The notes: a model not told the origin generated them from the sequence alone. 64,000 bases of DNA from Rallus limicola (GCA_022605955.1 JAKCOZ010000015.1:5461287-5525286), one strand, 5' to 3'. Shown: positions 35,794-49,128, numbered from the stretch's first letter. A program made the numbers and translations.

Positions 35794-38700
35794 TCGGTGC
35801 TAGGCATAAATGATCCTTCTTTCTATCTTCAGCTTCCCATCTGTTAGCAGAAAGTGATGAGTCTGAAGAAAACTGCTTTGGAAAGTAGGGTAGCTTCCCT
35901 CACGATGAGGTGCTGTGAAGGCTTGACAAGTTCCTTGTGACCATTTGCCACCTCTGTCCTCATTGTTAATAATCAGAAAACAGCTTGGTTTGAACCTGGG
36001 CAAAATATTTGTCTAGCTAGAAAGAATAAATTATTTTAATTCCCTTTTCTGGGCTTATAATAAATTTAGTTTGTTGAGATTTCTGTTGCATATGCATGAT
36101 ATCTTGCTGAGTTTCCAAAGAGAAAAGAATCTCATAAAGAGAAATGTTGAGAGGTGATTCATTCCCGAAACCTAGATTTCTTTCCCAACTTAGTCTGTGC
36201 TTAGGAGTGGGGGTAGGAGAGGAGCAAAGGGAGATGATGAAATGACTGAGGAGGAGCTGCAAGGATTTGGCAGTTGTTACCCTCAAAAACATTAAGATCA
36301 AATCTGTTGGTGTGTCTTTGCATTCATCCTCTCTTTCCCTTCACTTCAATAATTCTTCAATCCTTGGGCCAGTTTTAGTCTCTTTGGCAGGCAGGTAGAG
36401 ACAGACAGACATTGAGTTCCTGCCAGCACTGAAGACAGATGACCGGGTTGAGGGGAAAAAAAAAAAAGAAGCCTAAAGAAAAAGGCTGATGGTCCCTCTT
36501 GAATACCAAAAAGCTGCTTGGGAATAACACATTATGAAATGCTACTAATTTGTGAAGAAACTGTTTTAATCTTTCATGTTATTAGCAGAGAAGCAAGCAA
36601 GGCTTCCTTAGGGGAGCTAGTCAGAGGGGCTTTTCTTGATTTCTTTCTGCTCCTGGTTGTATAACCATTCTACATTCATCATTTATATTTCCTTAGGAAT
36701 AATTTCTTCCCAATTCCTTGTCATTACTGGCATTCCTCTCTGGCTGAACCATTAACTTTTGAACTGTTATCGCTGTTGCAGTCGTATGGAGTACTTTGTA
36801 TCCTAAAGAGCAAGAGCCATGGAAGGCCTATAGCTTCCCTAACTGTTACTGTTTAATGGTTGTGATAATCTTGACAGTACTGGAATTCAGAATTGTGCTT
36901 ACTTTGCATTGAGAGCTTGTGTCTTGTCTTGTAACCTCATATATCTTTTCTTGTTCCAGATTTCCTGTTACCTTGCACATGGTCTCAAGAGTACACTCTG
37001 CCCTTTAATTGCAAAAGCATGTATTCTGTACAAGTTTTGATTTCTTTAAAAATCCTGGTTTTACTGTTGTTTTTTAGGGAGCAACTTTTCCTGCTTTTGT
37101 AGTGTCCACTTATATTTTCCAATAATAATAATAAATTTTATTTTTAATTATTGTAACACATATTTAATAATTATTTTAACCTACCTGTTTTGGTGGGTTT
37201 TTTAAATGTAAAAGTAACACCATTACATGGCTTAATGAAAAAGCTTAGGCTTTCATTTATGGATTTTAAAAATTTACTTAGAGACACAGAAAGCTTTTCT
37301 TTGTTGCAACTGTTGTTGTGGGTTTTATTGTGGTGTTTTCCTCTTTGCTGCACTGGCAATAGCTGTCTATTGTCCATGGTTCAAATCACTCTTACATAGT
37401 TGGTGTGTATGTTCTTTGTTTACACCACATTTTTATCAGTGGTAGAATGGTGCTGGCTGCATTTCTTTCATATCCATTAACCCTCCAATTTTCTTCCTAT
37501 TGATATCTCTTGACATCTCATAGAGTGATGTGTAATGGATTCTGTAAGTTAGCTATTGTATTCAAACCTGTGATAATGCTATTGCTTGACAGGCTGATGT
37601 TTCTCTTTCAAGTTGTTCTACCTTCGCTGATACTTCATTTTCCATATGTGTTTAATGAACACATAAAGAACACTTGAAATAAGTCTGCATTTTCTGTTCA
37701 GGCTTTTAGTGAATATACCTCTTTTTTGGAATCTGATCTTGCTTGCATTTCAAGTCTGTTTAGCTGTTCTCTTGTAACAACTGCAAAGATACTAGGGTAA
37801 TTTCAACAAAGCTTTAGACTTTTTATAATTACCCATCTTGATGAACTTCAGTGTACACTTAAGCATTTGTAAAATATATCAAGGTTTAGGGTTTTTGTGC
37901 AGTGGAGGTCCTGCAATGTGACAAGGGGAGTAAAGTAGCTCAGGTGAGATGTTAAACCCCTTTGATACCTGGTGATCAGGTAAGAAATGTAGGAATTCTC
38001 TTAAGCCCTACTGAAAGCTGGGGGTATCTAAAGTGAAAAGGTGCCTGTGCTTCACTTGGATGCTTTTAAAAGCATGACTTTAGCTTCTGGTTCCATTTCC
38101 CTTCTACAGGGATCCTTTCCTTCTTGTCTGTTTGGATAATTTAACTCTGAAGTACTTGGTCTTCCAGATCTAAAAATTTTTATACAACCATCACTGTACT
38201 GAGCAGAAGACCTTGTTAGCAGTACCTCAGCCCTTCTGACAGGAGCTACACCAGGCATTCCCCTTTCTTTAATGGCTGGCCCTGCCACTGTGTGCTTGGG
38301 TTCCAGAAAGCAAGGTACAAGGTCATTCACGAGCCCCCTGAAATTATTTCAATTTGGGCTTGTAAATACAATCCTTGGGAAAATCCTTGAGTCATGCAGA
38401 AATTAAATTGAGTACTCTGGAAACATATACCTGTTTCTGTCAGTTTAGTCATGGGTTGCTTTTTGTAATCACATATTGTCCACACAACCCTTCCAGGTGA
38501 TGAGAGTCTATGCAAAACATACTTTAGATCAATTCAGTGCCTGTTTGATGTTTTCTTTGTTTCTCGTATTAAGCCCAGTGCAATAGAATGGAAATTACTC
38601 ATTTTTAGTAGGCACCTGAGAGTAAGAAAGACTCCAATTTCAGGTCTTTTAGATATATGTTGATCTACTGTTCAAAACAGTCCTCTTAAAGTGCTATAGG

Positions 38701-41142
38701 TTTGGGGTCCTGTGAGGTTCTTACTGTCCTTCACTATGGCTTTCATCATTTAGTTGCAACTTCATCACCTATGTCCCAAAACCAACTCAGAGTGACTGTT
38801 CCACTTATATAAACTTTATTTTTATATCTAATTCAACTAGACTTCCTGCACAGAGATAAAGCTCTCACACAGTCTGACCTGCCTATGTTTCTGTTATTTG
38901 TGTCTGTATAATCATTGTCTAATAGTAGTAAATAAAACAGAATTTCCTTGTTGAGAATATTTGCTCAGTGAGCAGGGAAATCACTTTTGACAGCTGGAAT
39001 AGGCATTGGACCTTGAGGCAACCAAAAAAATATTACGAATACATATAGAAGGGCTTTTCCTTCCTTCCTTCACAGTATTTTGAGAGGTTGATGGGGGAGA
39101 GTACAGATAAAGAAGACAATTAGATGGCAAGATGCTTTAAGTTGCCTAAAGCATGTGTAAGATTTACTCATTAATAAGTAGTGGGTTTAATTATGTTTAG
39201 AGAAAGCAAGGCATGGGAGAGATAATTAATCCATACTGTGGCCAGAAGGAGTTATGTCCATCATCTTGAGTGGTCATTGGTTTCCTTTTTCTTAAATGAT
39301 CACAGCGGGCTACTATTTGATTCTGTAACTTTTGTCTTATTTAGGAGGCTCAGAATTCAGAGGCCTGCAGGGTAAAAATCCCATTTTCAGTGACTGTTTT
39401 TTTCCTTTGTTCTTTTCCTTCTTCCTGCCCCCTTCTGCTTACCTCACTGCAGCTCCCATCCTAGCCAGGTAGTCTGGCCAAAATAGCTCCTGCCATCTGG
39501 CTCAGTCGCTATGAACCTCTCGGTGACTTCCTCTCATTTGAAATGTCAGCTTGAATCTTTTCTCCCTTGCTTACTGCTCCTTAATTTTCTTTTCCTTTTG
39601 TTATTTATTATTCAACAAGGTGACTGTGGCGTTTGATTGTGTTGACGTACAGTGTGCATGAAAACGGCTATGCAGAAGAGAGCTCTGTGTCCTCCTGTGT
39701 CTCCCCCGTTATCCTAATCCATATCAGGTCTGCTTGCTACTGATCTGTCATCTCTCCTATGAGAATTATCTAGCATGATGTATTGCAATTATATTTAGAT
39801 TCAATATGAGTGCAGAGCTGTCTAAATTTTCTTTCAGAAGATGCAAAAAAAAAAAACAAACAATTCAGACACGCGGTTATTTTTCAATTAAGATCAGGTT
39901 TTTCATATCATTCCCAACACATTTGTGAATTTTCAGATGTTTGGCAAGTTGCTGAATTTTCTGATAAGCAAGCTGAGCATTGCTTTTTTCCCCATAAAGG
40001 TTATTCCTGTGCGATTAGATAGGAATGCCAATTTTGAACAAGCTGCACTTAGATTTGATGGGGAGTTGAAACCATGCTGGAGGACTTTGATGATGAAAAA
40101 GTGGGACCATGGTTTAAAAAAATAATTCTTGCATTACATTAGTTTAACAAACATCTTAAGATATTCTAATTAAAAATATGAATGTCTATAGATGTTATTC
40201 TAGTGAATATTAGGGTTAGGGCAGAGGCTCTCACAGATAGAGATGGTCAGAATTGACAATACGATTTCCAAAGTAGGATTTTTAGAGTTTAATGCCTACC
40301 TGTCACTTACAAAAAGCTGCTTCTGTTGCTAGCTATTGGGAAATCAATCTTTTGTGGGTCAAAACTTTGATATGGGTATGAAATCAGCGGCAACAAATGA
40401 TGAGAGGAGGTTTCTAGTGAACAGAAAATTTTGATTTCCAGTGTTGAGATATTCCTGTCGAGAAACACTTCATTTCCTTCATCTGTTCCTTTCCAGAGAC
40501 GGCTTCATTTCGGGTTTGTCTGGTACCCAGGTGACTGCTTTGCACCTGAGTACCTTCACCAGTGAAGACTTTATTCATGGCCTTCCTATATTTTCTTTCC
40601 AAGCTCATTCTCTCTCCAAGGAAATGCGTGTCTGACAATCACAGTCAAAACTTACTCTGTAAAGAAATGGGGTTACTTAAAGAATTAGGAGTGAGACTTT
40701 GAACTGCTTTTGGAATTGCCTGTGGGAGACTTGATCTACACCTCCTGTGTTGCAGCGATGCAGACCTTACAGGAAGCAGGTAGTCCCAGTTTGTACCATC
40801 TTGAGCTGGTGTATCATCTTCAGCCTGTACTTCAGCTATACTGAAATGACAAAGCACCGTAATCGCGATGCCCAGACAGCTGGCTAAGTAGCTGCAGTTT
40901 CCCAGGAAGCTGGAAGTGACAAGGGGAGGGGGAAATCACAAACTGTTTATGACTGGTGTTGCTGTTTCAAGTGGATGTTCCATGTACCAGCTTGAAATTA
41001 ATTCATCTGATAGTTGGGGTTGTGTATTTTCATGTCAAGTCCCTGCAAATAGAGATACCACTGTGCACAGCAGCACTTGCCTGCACCTTGGTTTGGGGAA
41101 AGGAGAAACCTCTGATTGATGCTTGGTAATATCTTAATGTGT

Positions 41143-41172
41143 GGGTGGGGGCAGTACCTGGGGGGAGCGGGG
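41143..41172 (+). other. G-quadruplex-like motif
   Basis: Four G tracts in 30 bases: GGG (41143-41145), GGGGG (41147-41151), GGGGGG (41160-41165) and GGGG (41169-41172). The loops are 1, 8 and 3 bases. One loop is one base over the usual limit of 7, though the long tracts could split to compensate. No promoter is recognised nearby. Confidence 0.45.
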
Positions 41173-42361
41173 TTATGGCTTTCAGGCCCCGTAAACTGCT
41201 TGCCAACATGACAATCTTTCCCACAAGCCTTGCAAGCTTAGTGAGGGCCATGAGATGTTCTTTGCCTAGTTCTGCACTGAGTGGGTGCATTTGGGGTGTC
41301 AAGCTGTGAACTACGGCGATCACCAAACAAACCTTTTTGCTTTCTGGGCAGTGTTTGGATATTTTAAAAGTATTTTTAATATTTTTCTCCTAGAACAAGT
41401 TCAAGATGGATTTGTTGGGGCTTTTTCACTTGTTTTGGTATTCTATTTCTTTGCCCCATTTGTAGAAAACCACTGAGGAGTTAAGCAGATAAGGAAATCC
41501 TACAGGATATGGAAGCTGCTTTTTGATTTTGGGTGTGAATTTTAAAGAAAGAGACACTTAGGCAAGTATTATCAATTCTATAGAGACTCTTCCACATACT
41601 AGAAGTTAAGAATTGCCTTTGTGTTTCAGAAGCAAATAAAATTTGCCTCTGTGTGATCCAGGCTGAATTAATTGGAAAGAAATTAAGCCATTATTTCTGA
41701 CTTTTGGCTTCGGAAGGCTGTTTTGAAGATGGATAATTCAGAGTGGGGAATAAGGATGGCATTTTGCCTGAAATACCTAAATTATTATTGGCGATTACAG
41801 TATCCAAGTCAAGTTGATGAACTTTGTGTATGGCCATCATTTAGCAATCTGCAGTAGCTTATTGAGTACCCTTTGTTTTATTTGTGTCTTTGGGTAGTAG
41901 TCTGAGGGGAAGAAAAGATTGCAGAGCTGTCTTTCTCAGAGCAGATGGTAATGGCTGTAAAGAAGCAGGAGACTACGCAAGCTGTCTCGGTCAGGCTGAA
42001 GCTTTGCAGAGTACTTTTAACATACTTATTCACAGACTGATTCTGCTGTGGTGTCCAGAATGTGCTGCTTTAGACGCTCAGGGTAACAGAAAGGTTGGAG
42101 GAAGCACCGCAACCGTGATTTCCTCTGTTGACCAACTGTGTGAGAGCGAGTGAGCGGCTGACTTGGCTTTTTGGGAATGAGTTCCTCAGGGCTGCTGCAG
42201 TGCTGAGAGTGCCGTGCTGTTCTGGGGAGGCGGGCTCAAACGCTTCCTGCAAGCCACAGAGCAAATCAAGGCAAGTGGGACTCATTCCTGCAAGTGTCTT
42301 TCACAATTAACTCCACTGATGTTGGAGGAAGGCTAGCAGTTTGGAGCTCGGTGCCTGTTCT

Positions 42362-42408
<47 letters not shown>
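42362..42408 (+). repeat. Compound TA/GA microsatellite
   Basis: About nine TA units run directly into about 14 GA units. The junction TAGA suggests the GA array grew at the edge of the TA array. Likely polymorphic. Confidence 0.95.
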
Positions 42409-42409
<1 letters not shown>

Positions 42410-45316
42410 GCAGCATTTTTCTTTAGCTGCCCTGGTAATAATAGTTCAGGGCCAATAAGAAGCAGAAAGTATTGCATTTGTTATTTTCAGATCAAAACAA
42501 CTGAACTTTTAATGTTACAACTAAGTATTAATATGAAAAAGAATATTTTTTCCTAACTATCTTAAGTCTGCCATTACTAGCTTTGCATGTATCTTGGGAG
42601 GCTGCAGTAGTGGTGGTGCTGCAGAAAAATGCTGCCCATGCCCAGCAGGGTTGTGCATGGTTTGATGGGTCATGCTGTTTTTCTGTGTTGATTATAGCTT
42701 CTGACTAACTTTCCCATTTTTTTCCAATGTAACAACTTGAATTAGTTCCATATTTTCAGTTTTTACCTCTTTCCATCATATATAGCTGTGGTAGAAGACA
42801 GTGCTGAAAGAACTTGTCTTCCAACATTGAACATGTACTGTGAGGGTTCATGTATCTGCTTTTCCTTCTTAATTGTTTTCTCTTTCACTTTGCTTTAAAT
42901 ATGCAGGATCCTTGCTTGACAAAAGACTAGTGTCACTCTAACCTGAAGAGTGTAGGTGTGCCATTGTGCTTTCTCTGATTCCCAGCTGCAAGAACATACT
43001 TGTCTCTTGAGCCATTGTCTTATTTTTCCACCTGCTCTTCCCTTGATTGCCATAAATTCCAGAATTACAATGGTGCAAGGTAGGGTTAGCAACCCAGGCT
43101 GGGTCATTAAACAGCAGCATATGCACATAGATCTGGTGTTGACCTGTCTATGCAAAGAAGGCTCTTTTAAGTCCTGTGAGGTTCTCCAGTGTCTTCCCAA
43201 AAGTGCCTGTACCTCTGAAGTGTCACTCTTTAGGGCAGCTGAGGATTCAGGAGGAGTGTCAAGCTGCTGCCACTCTGAGGCAAGATCTGATTAATCTTGT
43301 GTGGTATTAGTGGTTTTGTTCCTCCAGCTCTCACTAGCTTCTACTTGGGAATGGTGAGTCTGATTTGACACCTTTTCTCTCTCTGTCCTAGGGCTGCAGT
43401 GGGTAAAGTTAGCCTCATGGTTTGGGTCATTCCTTTGTGTATGTGTTTCCTATTAACGTTCTTGCATAGAACGTTGCAGTGTTTGACATTATCACTTACC
43501 AGTTCCCCTTCAATCACACCAAGCTTCAAGGCTAATCCAGATTCCAAAAGCAAGGAAATGTCAAGAAAAAATTTCCATTTACAGCAGAATTCTCCATTCA
43601 AATTGTGTATTTCATCCAAGCATGAAGCTGGATTAAAAACTGCTTAAAAATACGGCTGGCTACTCAAGTAATGCTTTGGTAATATTGACAAAACGTAGCT
43701 GATCAAAGAATGGCTTCTGGACACGCAGCCCCTGCTGCTTGATGGGCTTCTCTAAATCACTTAAAATTGCAAGTTTGCATAGAGAATTTAAGGTAAGTGT
43801 GAACTGGATGTAACTTCTTAGAAGTATCTGCATTATGACAGCAAAATAAGTTACTAATAGCAATCCCACCTAGGGACCAAGGCTACTAAGTGGCTAATGA
43901 CATACGGACCTGTAGGCTGGTGAAGTTCTGATTCTTACCACTAAGATTTTCAGTGTGTTTTTGTCTCTCTTAATCTCGTGGATTTAGCTGTGCAAGTGCA
44001 GGTGGTCATGTTTGTGCATGATGGACTAGGAAAAAAGCCAAGGTACTCTTCTGTAAGTTCAGGTGGTACCTTAAGAGAAGCCCAACAGGTCACCCTCCTA
44101 TTCGTCCCAGAAGATTTAGTACCTTTGGGTGAATTGTTGTAAACATCTTTGCATGAGGTGGCAGCTGGATCCCAGCCTCCTTGCTCTTTCCTTGGGCTTT
44201 CAGTATGTGTTAGGAGCTCAGAAACAAAGCTTTGGGTTTTTATCTTTTGAGGTTTTTTGTTGTTGTTTTTGCTTTGGTTTGTTGGGTTTTTCTCCCCCCT
44301 CTGAAGGGAGTTTTCCTCCAGAGAAATGGAGTTTATCTCCATTATTTCCATATCTATTTGAATTTCATTCCCTCCAGCTGAAATTTTTACAGTGTCTAAG
44401 TCAAAGTAGCCCCATTATAAACTTACAGTCAGTTTGGTAATAGAACAACTTAATGATATTATATAAACATGCTTCTTGCAAGAAAATTTGCTGAGTGAAG
44501 CCACATACACATGTTAATGGGAAATATTTGTCACACTCCTGCTTTTTTGCCTCCTTTTGTATTTGTTTCAATAGTTATTAATAGCATCCTTCTGTAAATT
44601 CTCTGGTGAGAGAATATACAGTAGATTTTTTTTTTTTTAATGCAGTGACTGGAGTACAATTTTAAATGTCTTGGATGTGATTCCAAACAGAGCTGAATGA
44701 GAGTGAAATAATACATAGTCCCTGATTGAGCGTATAGCTGTACTTACACTGAGGAACCTTGCTGATGTTATATAAACCCCTAGAGCAAATTTCCATCAAT
44801 AGGTAACTTATCATTCTCTAGTGATTTTTTTTATAAATCAATCCTTAGGCATTCTTCTCTGTGAAGCTTCTTCTGAGGAACTTGGGATATCCTCATCTTT
44901 TTTGAGTTCACATCCTGCTCTTTGGAGAGGTTATTAAGTTTGGAGATACTTTTTCCTGTAGTAAGGCAGTTGCATTAAAAGGCCAGTACTGTTTGCGGGG
45001 TTCAAATTGGGAATTCTGATAGGCTTGAAGCAGTTTCCATTACCTTCCAACGTGACGCTGTGTTTTGTTTACCCCATAAATCATCTCTCTCTTAGAGAGA
45101 TTTGCTTGGTGAGCAATGCTTGCTGGTGCTTGGTGTCTCAATCTTCCTGGAAATGTAGCTGTCAGCATTGGCTGTCCACTTGATTTAAAAATTACTGCTT
45201 CACCATCGAGAGATTTCTACCCACCTAAGAGGCAATGGCAGTTGCTGTGGAAGTGTTAAACGTAGGGCTGTTTTTTGCTAGGTGTGGTTGAGTCCTAGCA
45301 TTTGGCAAGTGAAAAA
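42409..45316. other. Non-coding stretch with two exon-like signals
   Basis: No gene is recognised. At 43328-43353 a strong acceptor ('ggttttgttcctccag') and donor ('atg|gtgagt') bracket 26 bases. At 43390-43391 another very strong acceptor ('ctctctctgtcctag') opens an uninterrupted frame ending at 43647. The two cannot be successive exons because only 37 bases separate them. A 133-codon minus frame (43950-44351) has no domain. A G/T-rich patch is at about 44236-44292. Confidence 0.45.
43392..43647 (+). other. Candidate terminal exon with hydrophobic segment (unrecognised)
   Basis: After a textbook pyrimidine-rich acceptor (AG at 43390-43391), the frame beginning GG|GCT is open for about 84 codons to a TAA at 43645-43647. 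It encodes a strongly hydrophobic stretch (VSLMVWVIPLCMCFLLTFL) near its start, like a membrane segment. A Ser/Lys-rich tail follows (SPSITPSFK and SKSKEMSRKNF). The opposite strand is also open over 43341-43619, which weakens the case. No family is recognised and no poly-A signal was identified. Confidence 0.2.
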
Positions 45317-45585
45317 TGCAAGGGGATCTTATTAATGTTTATAAATATCTTGCATGTGGGACACAGGGAGAAATAGCCAGCCTCTTCTCCGTGGTCTGTG
45401 GAGGCAGGACAAGGGGCGATGGCCTCAAGTTGGAGCACAGGAAGTTTCACACCAATAGGTGGGAGAACCTTTTCACAGTGAGGATGACAGAGTCTTGGGA
45501 CAGGCTGCCCGGAGGGGATGTGGAGTCTCCTTCTCTGGAGAGATTCCAGCCCCGTCTGGATGCCGACCTGTGTGACCTGTCCTAG
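45317..45585 (+). pseudogene. CR1 ORF2 C-terminal remnant (copy 4)
   Basis: This is the C-terminal tail of the LINE ORF2 endonuclease/reverse transcriptase. Residues QGDLINVYKYL, LFSVVCGGRTRGDGLKLEH and VESPSLERFQPRLDADL are recognisable in one open frame. The endonuclease and RT catalytic domains lie far upstream in an intact CR1 and are not present. The start codon of the open frame is incidental, because the element is truncated here. It cannot encode an active enzyme. Confidence 0.85.
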
Positions 45586-45666
45586 GGACTCTGCTTTGAC
45601 AGGGGGGTTGGACCCGATGATCTCTCAAGGTCCCTTCCAACCTCTGCGGTTCTGTGATTTTGTGAA
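45317..45666 (+). mobile_element. CR1 LINE, 3' end (copy 4)
   Basis: Sense-oriented CR1 3' end, the best preserved at protein level after copy 5. It starts at 'gcaaggggatcttattaat' and passes through 'gataaatatc'-type sequence, 'gatggcctcaagttggag', 'caggctgcccggagg' and 'tggagtctccttctctgg'. The tail has 'gggttggacccgatgatc', 'cccttccaacctctg' and 'ttctgtgattttgtg'. A continuous plus frame 45316-45585 reads QGDLINVYKYL, KFHTNRWENLFTVRM and VESPSLERFQPRLDADL, the last roughly 85 residues of CR1 ORF2. Its 3' half is closely similar to copy 2. Confidence 0.96.
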
Positions 45667-48600
45667 AATGCAAAGCATGTCCAAGGTGAGATCAGCCATC
45701 CACAGTCATCCCAAACCCTTGCTTCTGTGTGGAAATGATTAGTTTAGCGAAGATCCAGTTGAATAATGTTATTGTTTTTCATACGTGCATAGTATTGTGG
45801 GTACCTGTGCTGTAATTCATGTCCACTTACAGTCTTGAAAGGTCTTTGTGATTAGCTCTCATAATTTTAGTGTGAATCACTTTGTGTCTTTACTTGGCTT
45901 TGCTCTGTTGCTGCCTGCTCCCTTTTCCAGTTCATGTGTGAGTACGCAGAACCTCTGGGTCATGGCACAGCTCCCTGCTCCATCTGCTGCAGGGGAAACC
46001 GAGCATGTACTCTCAACCTGGCACCCCACTTTAACCAGGGTTTTCCTAAAAGCAAAGGCCCAGGGTTTTCCTAAAAGCAAAGGCCGTCTGTGTTATCTTT
46101 TTGAGGCTTAGTTTTCATGTGACTCTCTGTGGGAGGCATTTCAGGAAGCCTATGAATATCTGTTGGGTTTTAATGTATCCAGATAAATAGATCGAGTGCC
46201 TCCCTCATGCATGTGCGTGCAGCAGATGTGTGAAGCCCAACTTCCTTAACAGAAAAGAACTGACTTTCCTCTCCAAGAAGAAGTGTTTAGCTTTGTGCTT
46301 ATTTTCTATCTTGTAATAATTTTGACTCATTTTCCTGATAAAGGTGCCAGGGTCATTTGTCTGTGTTACTTGGGTATCCACACTAGTGAAGATGAACCAC
46401 CGGCGTCTGTGCTGTGGCCCCAGGCTCTGCACTGGAAGGAGCTTTCCTTTTGCCTGGCAGGTGCTGCTTGTGTGCAGCACCTTGTTTCAGACCCACCTTG
46501 CTAGTTGCATGTTACATGCAAACTTTTTTTTTATAGAATCATTGCTGAATCCCAGAATACCCTTGCAAGCTTTGAAATCCCTTTAATTGGGCTGGGGGGT
46601 TAATTTTGAGGATTTTGTGCCTTGGATACCCAACACTTATTTTGTAAAGATATTTTTTTTCTTCCAAATCCTTCTCCTGTGTGTCTTTTTCCTTCTGCTT
46701 TTACATGCAACATTCCTTTCTGTCTCATTTTTTGTAACCAAGCTTCTGCCCAGATAGAGACTTTCACGTGTGATTAGCTGTCAGGTTTTACTGTACCAGG
46801 TTTTCAACAGCAAGGTCAGTCCCTGGGAAGTTCTGTTATTCATAATGAAGGATAGGTGGCACTCTTGTTATTTTTGTTTGGTTTCCTGAAATAAATCAGG
46901 TGTATGTACTCTCAGGAAGATCTCTTTTTATAGAGTAAGTGCTTTACAGAGTGCTCTTGAACACTGAAGAGGATTTTATTATTATTTTTTTTTCCCTAAA
47001 TACGAACAGAGACATTAATTGTCTGAATCTGGGCTTGGTTCACAGGTTCTCTCCCTAGGAAGGGAAAATATGTCATTTTTTTAAGACCTCAAGAATACCT
47101 GCGCTGCGATATGGGGTTGGTTCATTGGACATGTATAATTTTGGGGTATATATGTTTTCTTACCAGTTTATTATGCAAAGAAGAAAGCCACTGAATCCTC
47201 TAATGTTGTTTTACCTCCAGTTATTAATAGCTTTGTTCATAGTACTTTCTTGTTAGTTTTGTATTTGAAATACAGAATTAAGTTGGCATGGTAATCATGC
47301 CACTGTCAGAGTGAAAGGTAATGGCATGTTAGCAGGTGCTAGGCAGTCACCACAGCCTTTATTTCATAGTGTGGAGTAGTAACAACTTGTTGCTCTAATT
47401 CTAGAAATTGATTGTAAAATTATATAGGTTTGTGAGTTGGGGAGGCTAAAATTCCTGAAACATGGAAAAATGCATGCTGGTAGAGGTGTGACATGCATGG
47501 TAGATGCATTTCAGCTCTACTGAATGTTTTTTCCTTCTCTTACTGTGCAGACAGCTAGGACACTGTTACAGACGTGGAGGTATTTTAACCTTGGTGCTTG
47601 ATTACTTCCAATCAATTTCATTATTACTGCTGGCTGACAGTTTCATATGGTTGAGGCAAAGTAATTTGGTGACCTCTGTCCAATTTCTCTTGATCCATTT
47701 GTCAATCAATTGATTCTGTTACTGCTTTTCCCGTAAGAGTGGCCCCATGGTTGAAAGGAAAGGGGATAAGTAGAGTTGGAATGAGCAGAGATTGGAAGAG
47801 TTTCCATTCTGCCTTTGTCCAAGGGTACGACTCTCTTCCATACAAGCATCAGAATATCTTGGTACTTCAGTGACATGTTCCTGCCTTGTAAACCCCTCTC
47901 TGATGGGGCTGTGGCTTGTCCAACGCCACAGACGCTTCTTGGGGAGTTTCTCAGTTAAAGCCCTCTAAACAGAGGCATTCCTGGGTACAGAATGCCCTGC
48001 AAGGATATTTCTGCCATGTGGTTCAAATAGAAAATTCAATGGGCAACGTGGAAGGAAACAAATAATGCAGGAGAAGCTCACTATACTCAGCAAAACATCA
48101 AGTGGAATGTGTTGCTACGGAATCCTAACATCGTGTGCTTTGGGTTCTTTTATATATATTTTTAATGCTTTAATTTACCTGAAATCCAGAAGCCTGAACT
48201 GTGCTTGAGGCTGTTTTGCTAGTATGGTATGAACTTAGGTCAATGAAAATCCCTTCTTGAAAGTGTTTCCAATGTGATTTAGATTTTAGATACCTTCACG
48301 TGTAAAGTATTTTGTTAGTATATTTTCAGTGTGGAAAGAGTGGCTGATTTTAATTTTGTTGGTGATTGAATTCTGGAATTAAAAATGGATTGAAGGAGTT
48401 GTTTTAATGGGTGAAGAGACATTTTATAACTTGGCAGTTTATTTTACAGTTTATATTTTTGGTGCCCTCCCGAGTAATGCAGGCTCATGTATTACTCATC
48501 GCCTCCTTTTTCTCCTGCAAAATGGTTCTTGCTCACTCTCTTTCTCTTTTTAATAATAATACCCTGAAGTGTTTGAATTGAAGAGTCCCAAATAAAAATC

Positions 48601-49128
48601 TATTTTGGGGTTTTGGGGCAGGAAGTTTTCCTGATGACTTGGATAACATTTAATTTGACTTTCTAGTGCCAAATCAGCTTTCAAGCCATTAGATGCTGTT
48701 AAGGCAAAGAATTTTATGTGTTTTGTATAATAATACAAGTCCCAAATGGTGGTAGGTATTGAAGTTAACACTTTTTGCCCAACTGTGGGAGTACTAGCAT
48801 CTTTGAGAGATTCCAATTTTGGTTCTTATTTATGCTTGACATTTAATGTGCTTGACATTCTGATTATTTTACACCTACCTAATTTCTTTTAGCTCAAGGG
48901 ATAATGACAATATTTTAAACGGTTGTGAAGTGTAGCTGTATGTTATTAAGCAGGTGCCGCACTACAAATGGAATGAAAAAGTCCCTAAACTATTTCTAGA
49001 ATCATTGGGTTTGTGTTGTGTATCTCAAGGTCAACTGGAGTTGTTTGTCAGCTTGTTCAGCTGTGCAACTGGTTATCTGTTGTTGCCAGGAAGATAAAGC
49101 CTTACTAATACTTGATGTCCTTTTATTT
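45667..49128. other. Non-coding stretch, no gene recognised
   Basis: Unique-looking DNA apart from the 25-bp duplication at 46036-46085. A strong acceptor ('ttccttctcttactgtgcag', AG at 47549-47550) precedes 29 open bases and a weak donor GTATTT at 47580; I do not call an exon. No transposon is recognised. Confidence 0.5.
46036..46085 (+). repeat. Exact 25-bp tandem duplication
   Basis: The 25-base unit beginning 'cagggttttcctaaaagcaa' occupies 46036-46060 and is repeated without any difference at 46061-46085. Identity between copies implies a recent duplication or strong homogenisation. It is a candidate two-copy minisatellite, or an assembly artefact. Confidence 0.97.

Larger units (their letters stand above)
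34295..42361. other. Non-coding stretch with scattered simple repeats
   Basis: No gene is recognised in 8 kb. Open frames up to 115 codons occur; 35033-35380 owes its start to the TG microsatellite (a VCVCVCV run). A two-unit telomere-like TTAGGGTTAGGG is at 40210-40221. Candidate 41-nt splice-bounded segment at 37905-37945: acceptor 'gtttttgtgcag', donor 'cag|gtgaga', one frame reading EVLQCDKGSKVAQ. This is weak. No transposon other than CR1 copy 3 upstream is recognised. Confidence 0.5.

Noticed and set aside
37378..37392. tRNA B-box-like 'ggttcaaatcac'
   Set aside because: No A-box, acceptor stem or anticodon arm can be laid out around it.
40210..40221. Interstitial telomere repeat TTAGGGTTAGGG
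   Set aside because: Only two units with no degenerate units around them. Too short to claim a fusion site or telomeric insertion.
46536..46565. 'tatagaatcattgctgaatccc' as the reversed tail of a minus-strand CR1
   Set aside because: Only the generic 'agaatcat' part matches. The expected reversed 'ggttggaa' and 'cctgggcagcc' blocks do not follow.
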